A stretch of 17,691 nt of DNA. Source: Ignavibacteriales bacterium UBA6490 (GTDB taxonomy: Bacteria > Bacteroidota > Ignavibacteria > Ignavibacteriales > Ignavibacteriaceae). This document shows, piece after piece, positions 13,801-17,691 of the stretch. A program made the position numbers and the translations under genes. The stretch spans positions 1-17,691 of the forward strand of contig DJMM01000045.1 of the NCBI GenBank assembly GCA_002435365.1. Reading direction: 5' to 3'. Position 1 is the stretch's first letter, and each line of letters opens with the position of its first letter. The notes beneath the pieces were generated by a model. It saw only the letters and a program-made list of their open reading frames with translations. It did no database searches and had not been told where the DNA came from.

Positions 13801-14034
13801 GTTTATTCCACCAGGCCAATAGAATCCATTGCCATCGGTTTTAGGATCATGGGAACCATCACCATTATTACTGACATACATCAGGATCTGATTGACGGCT
13901 ATATATTCGTAGTCATCGTTGACGTTAACCTTTTTTATCTTATTATTCTTCCCGTCTTCTCCCCGAAAACCCATAAGCACAAGTCCGAAGACGAGCAGAA
14001 ACAAAGGTAAAAATTTAATTAATTTATTTTTCAT
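10861..14034 (-). CDS. Secreted T9SS type A sorting-domain protein, cargo A
   Basis: A 1057-aa exported protein of unknown function. The N-terminus has a hydrophobic signal (KFLPLFLLVFGLVLMGF). The mature protein opens with an Asp/Asn/Gly-rich region: NNGDGSHDPKTDGNG (56-70), DINGDGLPTPGVD (166-178, resembling DxNxDG calcium loops) and DTDLGDAGDD (254-263). A fibronectin-III-like segment at about 466-630 has FEGYRIWQFR and YYFAITAYGYSKYSDPP. The C-terminal sorting domain runs from ISVFPNPY (957) through RIFTLSGVFVRK and DWDLRNKDGIPVASGMYLAY. It continues past the expected end (ILKLAVI) with METQFIDRL, which cargo B lacks. The ATG follows a GGAGA site by 6 nt. The gene follows the receptor gene by 29 bp, with a hairpin and the PorV-like gene after it. 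No enzyme motif is seen, so a structural or adhesive role is the simplest reading. Confidence 0.88.
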   Translation of the reverse strand: MKNKLIKFLPLFLLVFGLVLMGFRGEDGKNNKIKKVNVNDDYEYIAVNQILMYVSNNGDGSHDPKTDGNGFYWPGGINATKSAIFEDGLIFGARVGREIRVNGNTHRQGLQAGKIINGVPDDPGLEKYRVFKISKNWESLPPGPERDERAKDYAEWPIEDGAPYEDINGDGLPTPGVDIPKILGDETLWYVANDMDEQRSTFTYGTLPMGLEFQTTIFGFKRTGALGDMVFKKYKIINKGSITLRDMIIAYWSDTDLGDAGDDFTGCDTSLSLGYTWNGDNNDGIYGTPPPAVGYDFFQGPIVPGLPTDSAKFGDGWRYGYRNLPMTAFALYINAAGYPWRDPQQGVPAGSIEFYNYLQGYNWDGSDFVDPHTNEPTRFVLTGDPVTGVGWYEGTGWPGGPAPDDRRHVMASGPFTMAPGDTQEVVVGLVIAVGGDNVKSVGALKQKDAAAQIAYDLDFKLTESPANPKVHSITANNAVTFWWEKNAEDYHAFDPLLTDTINLNVSGQEYVIPVTNKYFDFEGYRIWQFRDQAGTDPVLLATFDLANGVKEIRNYQYDYITVNGGNIAQDPIIAGQDEGVVHYYTVSQNAYTNGPLFNGNPYYFAITAYGYSKYSDPPVLESPPSIIEVFPGITPIDVEYPYSALSDVFFKQSQGLGDGTIRAKVIDPKQLTGHNYEVTFSGTAYNLVDKTDGDTLISNSTDYTQDSLHRDFTDGFILLANNIGSTQLGTAQSSVRYIREIKGPGGAAVTPKNVYSTSTVENKNTTGEWTLVSVTEKQELTNNLQDLAYKLNTGTDDFEIRFTATGSEYYSSGYAVIGPLQKNDPKGKGTLPFEVWRIPADPSIQPERLVIKIFDKNKDTSWTNTPATGQWESFYTFSPTPGYPDPFPPTSTAAIGAIAAANYRLGNIVIKGPLPQPGTVIRLTTWKPLSALDVFNVTMQAPKVNDTEVAKNNIDKISVFPNPYLGANALERDKYQRFMRFTNLPGKLTVRIFTLSGVFVRKLEKDGESQYLDWDLRNKDGIPVASGMYLAYLDIPNVGSKILKLAVIMETQFIDRL

Positions 14035-14063
14035 TTAATTTCTCCGTTTTATTCTAATTGACC

Positions 14064-16958
14064 TTAGTAGTTCAACCTAACACCGAGTCTGATCTGTCTG
14101 GGTGGTCCGAAATTGTTGAAATCATAGTTCAAATCAGTATAAAGAGATTTATACTTTTCTGCAATTTCATCTCCATAAGTTGAACGGAAGACATCTACCT
14201 GCTGTGAACCGACTCTGCTGGTAAGGAATCCGTCATCATATGGATCACCGGAAACGTTGAATACACTGAGAACATTCTGGGTATTAAGAACATTGATTAC
14301 CCATAGATATATATTTGTTTCCAGCGGACCAATTGCGAAAGATTTATCAATCTTTAAGTCAATCTGGTATGTCCAGGGTGTAGTTGAAGTATTGAGCGCT
14401 TCAACCGGGAAACGCCTATTACCAAAACTTTCCTGATCCCAGCGGGTATAATTAAAACCGCTCTTAACTGAGAACAGTATATTTGCACCGGCATTCTGCA
14501 ATATTTTGCTGCCGAATACAGAAGGTCCGTCATCGTTTGCAAAACGATAATCGATGTTCAAAAATCCCGTATGCGCCTGATTGAAATCAAGCGGTGCGAT
14601 CTGCTGCGGGAAAAACGGAGTGTTTGTCGGCGACTGCCATATCTGTCTGAAGCTGGATGACGGATTTGAACCGGTACCAAGCGCATCCGAGTATGTATAA
14701 TCCAGGGTAGCAGCTATTCTCTGGGTTCTTCTTAAATCCAGTTTAAGTTCAACACCTTTAACGGTAGAGAAGTCGTTATTAACAAATGCATAATACTGTC
14801 TGTGGTTTGCACCTGCTTCAGCATAAATTGCACGAATCTGTATCTGATCTTTGATGTCCTTATAGAAACCGGTTATATCAAATGCAAATGCATCGCCTAA
14901 CTGCTGCTTAAAGCCTAATTCGTATTGAGTGGTTCTTTCAGGTCTGAGTCCAAAACCAACCGCATTCTGAATAGCAAATCCACCCTTAACATTATCTGAT
15001 ATCAGGTTATATCCCTGGTAAACATCTCTCAACCTTGATTGCTGAATGAACTTTCCATACTGTGCATGGAACACAGTTTTGTCAGTAACAGGGAAGGAGA
15101 ATCCTAATCTCGGGCTTACCTGGATAATAGGATCTGTGTCTTTTAATCCGGCAGGATCAATCTGATTGTCGTTATCAAACTTAACGTTTGCAGGATTCAG
15201 GAATTCCTTTCCGTCAATATCTATGTAATCAAGCCTTAAGCCGGCATTAATTACAAGATCACTGAATTCCATCTTATCCTGAATATAATAAGCAGCAAAA
15301 ACAGGATGCTTTGCAGCTTCCAGACCCTCAGCCTGATCATATTCATTTCCATAAACATCATAACCATAATTATCAAGCCTCTGATACCAATCGTAAGGCT
15401 GACCATCAGGCTGAGCACGAAGCAGACTGAATATACTAACCGGGCCATGAGAATAGCCGCGTATTGTGTATCTCTTAAAATCAGCACCGGTCTTCAGTTC
15501 ATGATGCTGTCCGATCTGATAGAGAAGATTAACCTGTCCGCCCATAGTCTCATATCTGTATTTCTGATACAGATTGAACGGTCTGATTTGTCTGACAAAC
15601 CTGAAATTATAAGCCACCAGATCAAGCGGATACTGACCATCACTTCTGAGCGTTGTTCCAACTGCTGCATTTGCAACTGAATCTCCATATGCCACAATAT
15701 TATGCTTCAGCAGCGGATCCATATCGATTGTAAAATCATTAAAGTAATTAAATACCAGGTCATAAAAGGCTTTGGGGCTTAATACGTGAGTTATTTTTAC
15801 GCTTCCGTTATAGTTCTCATCGTAATGCAATCCTGCTCTTTCAGCTCTGTTCACATCCAAGTAACCGACACCATTCCTGGCTTCAGCATACAAATAAGAA
15901 CCGCTGATTTTTACAGTGATGGGATTGAAATCCATGGAAATATTTCCCTGGACCTGGTATTGATTCCTTGCGTTGTTTAAGCGGTAACCTTCAGGATAGT
16001 ATATATTAAAAGTATCTCTTCTAACAGCTGCCGTGCTGGGATCATATAATCCCTCGTAGTCCATTCCGCGGAAAAATCCGGCAGGTGATCTCCTGAATAG
16101 GTTATTTCCCGCAACAAAAAATCTGATATTTTTCGCAAAAAGAGGACCACTTCCCGTGAACACATATTCATTATATCCGTATGAATAAGTATTGCCGAGA
16201 AACTTTTCTCCAACTTCGATGAAACCAAGATTATCTGTAATTGCTTCAAACGAGAATCTGAATTTTTCACTTCCTATTTTGGTTGTGGAAGTTATGATTC
16301 CTGCGTTTGCACCACCGAATTCAGCAGGATAACCTCCTGCCTGGAACTGAATTTCCTGAATAGCATTCTGGATTCCCAGAGTGGTGGCACCTCCAAATAA
16401 CGGATCATTTACAAGAACTCCGTCAATATAAAATGCAACCTGGTCTGAACGGCTTCCACGCACATACAGGTTCCCTCCCTGGGAAACTACACCGGCTTGT
16501 GTGGCAACTATGGCGTTTACACCTCTGACCGGCAGATTTTCAATATCCTCGGAGCTTACAATGCTTACAGAGTTGGTGAGGTTTTTGTTAACCAGTGGTT
16601 TTTCTGCAGTAATTTCAACATCGCCCAACTGATATGCCGATGAGGGCAGGGCAAACAGTACCTCTGTAGTCACATTCACAGAAACCCGGATATTGGACTG
16701 GGTAACATCTTTATAGCCGATGTATTTAGCGGTCAGCGAATATGTATTCGGGGGAACATTAAGTATAATGTACTCACCGTCAATATTAGTAGCAGCTCCT
16801 AAGCTCGTTCCATTTATTATTATGTTTGCACCAATCAGCGGTTCGCCCGTTTCAAGATCAGAAACCTTTCCGGATATTTTTCCGGTCTGTGCAAAAGCAA
16901 CATTAAATGAAAAGAACAGCAGCAGAAACGAAAATGTTAATCGTAAACAGTTTTTCAT
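14064..16958 (-). CDS. TonB-dependent outer-membrane receptor with carboxypeptidase-regulatory-like domain
   Basis: A 964-aa outer-membrane transporter. The signal peptide ends at VAFA (cleavage before QTGK, about residue 24). Residues 26-110 form a carboxypeptidase-regulatory-like domain (GKISGKVSDLETGEPLIGAN, then DGEYIILNVPPNTYSL). The plug domain spans about 112-228, with VEITAEKPLVNKNLTNSVS, NLPVRGVNAI, LYVRGSRSDQVAFYIDGV and EFGGANAGIITSTTK. The rest, to the terminal strand IRLGVRLNY, is a 22-strand-type beta barrel rich in aromatic strand ends. No obvious TonB box was identified. Receptors of this build import or bind large ligands using energy from TonB-ExbBD. No SusD homologue lies next to it; a DUF4397 lipoprotein occupies that side. 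A strong AAAGGAG (16975-16969) precedes the ATG by 10 nt, and the gap to the upstream gene is only 19 bp. Confidence 0.93.
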   Translation of the reverse strand: MKNCLRLTFSFLLLFFSFNVAFAQTGKISGKVSDLETGEPLIGANIIINGTSLGAATNIDGEYIILNVPPNTYSLTAKYIGYKDVTQSNIRVSVNVTTEVLFALPSSAYQLGDVEITAEKPLVNKNLTNSVSIVSSEDIENLPVRGVNAIVATQAGVVSQGGNLYVRGSRSDQVAFYIDGVLVNDPLFGGATTLGIQNAIQEIQFQAGGYPAEFGGANAGIITSTTKIGSEKFRFSFEAITDNLGFIEVGEKFLGNTYSYGYNEYVFTGSGPLFAKNIRFFVAGNNLFRRSPAGFFRGMDYEGLYDPSTAAVRRDTFNIYYPEGYRLNNARNQYQVQGNISMDFNPITVKISGSYLYAEARNGVGYLDVNRAERAGLHYDENYNGSVKITHVLSPKAFYDLVFNYFNDFTIDMDPLLKHNIVAYGDSVANAAVGTTLRSDGQYPLDLVAYNFRFVRQIRPFNLYQKYRYETMGGQVNLLYQIGQHHELKTGADFKRYTIRGYSHGPVSIFSLLRAQPDGQPYDWYQRLDNYGYDVYGNEYDQAEGLEAAKHPVFAAYYIQDKMEFSDLVINAGLRLDYIDIDGKEFLNPANVKFDNDNQIDPAGLKDTDPIIQVSPRLGFSFPVTDKTVFHAQYGKFIQQSRLRDVYQGYNLISDNVKGGFAIQNAVGFGLRPERTTQYELGFKQQLGDAFAFDITGFYKDIKDQIQIRAIYAEAGANHRQYYAFVNNDFSTVKGVELKLDLRRTQRIAATLDYTYSDALGTGSNPSSSFRQIWQSPTNTPFFPQQIAPLDFNQAHTGFLNIDYRFANDDGPSVFGSKILQNAGANILFSVKSGFNYTRWDQESFGNRRFPVEALNTSTTPWTYQIDLKIDKSFAIGPLETNIYLWVINVLNTQNVLSVFNVSGDPYDDGFLTSRVGSQQVDVFRSTYGDEIAEKYKSLYTDLNYDFNNFGPPRQIRLGVRLNY

Positions 16959-16977
16959 ATTTCTTCATCTCCTTTAT

Positions 16978-17691
16978 TCAATCTCTGGACCGAACCGCAG
17001 GAGGAGCAACTTTGTTTGCGAAGACCTGCACATTATTCGGATTTCCATATATGAACATATAATATCTATAATTTGCCTCAATTTCATTATCCGGCAGAGT
17101 AACAGTATCAACAGGTGTTGAGGACTGAAAAGAATACGCATAACTGCCGGGGACAGTCTCGGCTCCCAATAAATTTGTATACACTAAGAAATTAGGATCA
17201 GCATTATAGATTGTATCTTTCGGGTTTTCTCCCGTCGGTGTAAAATGAGCGGAAACAATGTACTGACGGCTGTTAAATGAGTCAACCGGAGCAGATGCAT
17301 GAACAAAATAGACGTTGGATGCGCCCGCTGCAGGAGCATGACTTATATAAGTTTCACCCTCAGCCAATTCAAAGGCACCGAACGTACTTAGAAATTCATC
17401 CTGATCATAGTCGCCGGCAAAGACGATAGTCATTAACTCAAACGAAATTATATCTATAGATTTTGTATAGATAAGCATCCCGCTTTCGTCATAAACTTTA
17501 AATTCTTTTTTCCCTGATAACATATCAAAAAAATCTGTACCCGATCCTATCGCCATCGAATTCATCTGCGGAACAGGAATCTGACCATCCACGGTTACCT
17601 TTATATTATTCATATCGTTAGATACATTCACTACTCTGACCACCGATGAAAGCTTTGGCGGGCGATCAATGGTCGGCTCTTCTACACAGCT
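16978..17691 (-). CDS. DUF4397 domain lipoprotein (N-terminus cut by window edge)
   Basis: The reading frame stays open through the GTG at 17643 to the window edge, so that GTG is not the start. The 17 extra codons read SCVEEPTIDRPPKLSSV and join VRVVNVSNDMNNIKVTVDG. The Ser-Cys followed by an acidic, proline-rich linker looks like the end of a lipobox, so the protein is probably lipid-anchored, with its signal sequence outside the window. The visible 237 residues have a DUF4397-like start (R-V-V-N-V-S...V-x-V-D-G) and a second related block (VYFVHASAPVDSFNSRQYIV), suggesting two beta-sandwich lobes. DUF4397 is found in surface proteins of unknown function. The stop lies 19 bp before the receptor ATG, so the two are probably co-transcribed and may form a receptor-lipoprotein pair. 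Confidence 0.75.
   Translation of the reverse strand, partial: SCVEEPTIDRPPKLSSVVRVVNVSNDMNNIKVTVDGQIPVPQMNSMAIGSGTDFFDMLSGKKEFKVYDESGMLIYTKSIDIISFELMTIVFAGDYDQDEFLSTFGAFELAEGETYISHAPAAGASNVYFVHASAPVDSFNSRQYIVSAHFTPTGENPKDTIYNADPNFLVYTNLLGAETVPGSYAYSFQSSTPVDTVTLPDNEIEANYRYYMFIYGNPNNVQVFANKVAPPAVRSRD

Noticed and set aside
15306..15680. 124-aa plus-strand ORF inside the receptor gene
   Set aside because: It is fully antisense to the barrel coding region, with an isoleucine/serine-rich composition typical of a reverse frame.
16720..17121. 133-aa plus-strand ORF antisense to the receptor start and DUF4397 gene
   Set aside because: It lies opposite two well-supported genes and has no domain features; it is a shadow frame.
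10861..17691. SusCD-type polysaccharide utilisation locus
   Set aside because: There is no SusD, no glycoside hydrolase and no SusR/ECF regulator among the neighbours; only the receptor is of that general type.

Overview
The window looks like the chromosome of a Bacteroidota/Chlorobi-type bacterium, most likely of the Ignavibacteria lineage. This is an inference from gene families: two large secreted proteins ending in type IX secretion (T9SS) type A sorting domains, a PorV/PorQ-family barrel, a GWxTD-domain protein, a TonB-dependent receptor with an N-terminal carboxypeptidase-regulatory-like domain, and an AtpZ/AtpI-headed F-ATPase operon. Base composition is moderately AT-rich. Every convincing gene lies on the minus strand, so transcription runs from the right edge to the left edge. 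I saw no tRNA, rRNA, CRISPR array, insertion sequence or phage gene.

Right half, in transcription order: a DUF4397 lipoprotein cut by the window edge (16978-17691), a TonB-dependent receptor (14064-16958), a 1057-aa T9SS cargo called A here (10861-14034), a PorV/PorQ-like barrel (9762-10799), a GWxTD protein (8331-9701), and a 1045-aa T9SS cargo called B (4957-8094). B is a full-length paralogue of A. The three gaps after A, PorV and GWxTD each hold a perfect hairpin, and the one after PorV has a U-tract and reads as an intrinsic terminator. I infer a surface-display module: PorV assists export of the A/B pair by T9SS, and the receptor plus DUF4397 lipoprotein handle a ligand at the outer membrane. 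The substrate is unknown, and this is the best candidate here for an undescribed system.

Left half: after a 369-bp gap holding a candidate promoter and degenerate repeats, a compact run of eight genes continues to the left edge: an LpxL/HtrB-type acyltransferase, a GT9 heptosyltransferase-like enzyme, a TsaC/Sua5-type protein, an M23 endopeptidase, a bactofilin, AtpZ, an AtpI-like membrane protein and the start of AtpB (F0 subunit a). Genes overlap or are separated by at most 22 bp, so the run is probably one operon joining envelope biogenesis, cell-shape functions and the F-ATPase. The acyltransferase has no in-frame ATG, and one extra T in a five-T run would supply one.
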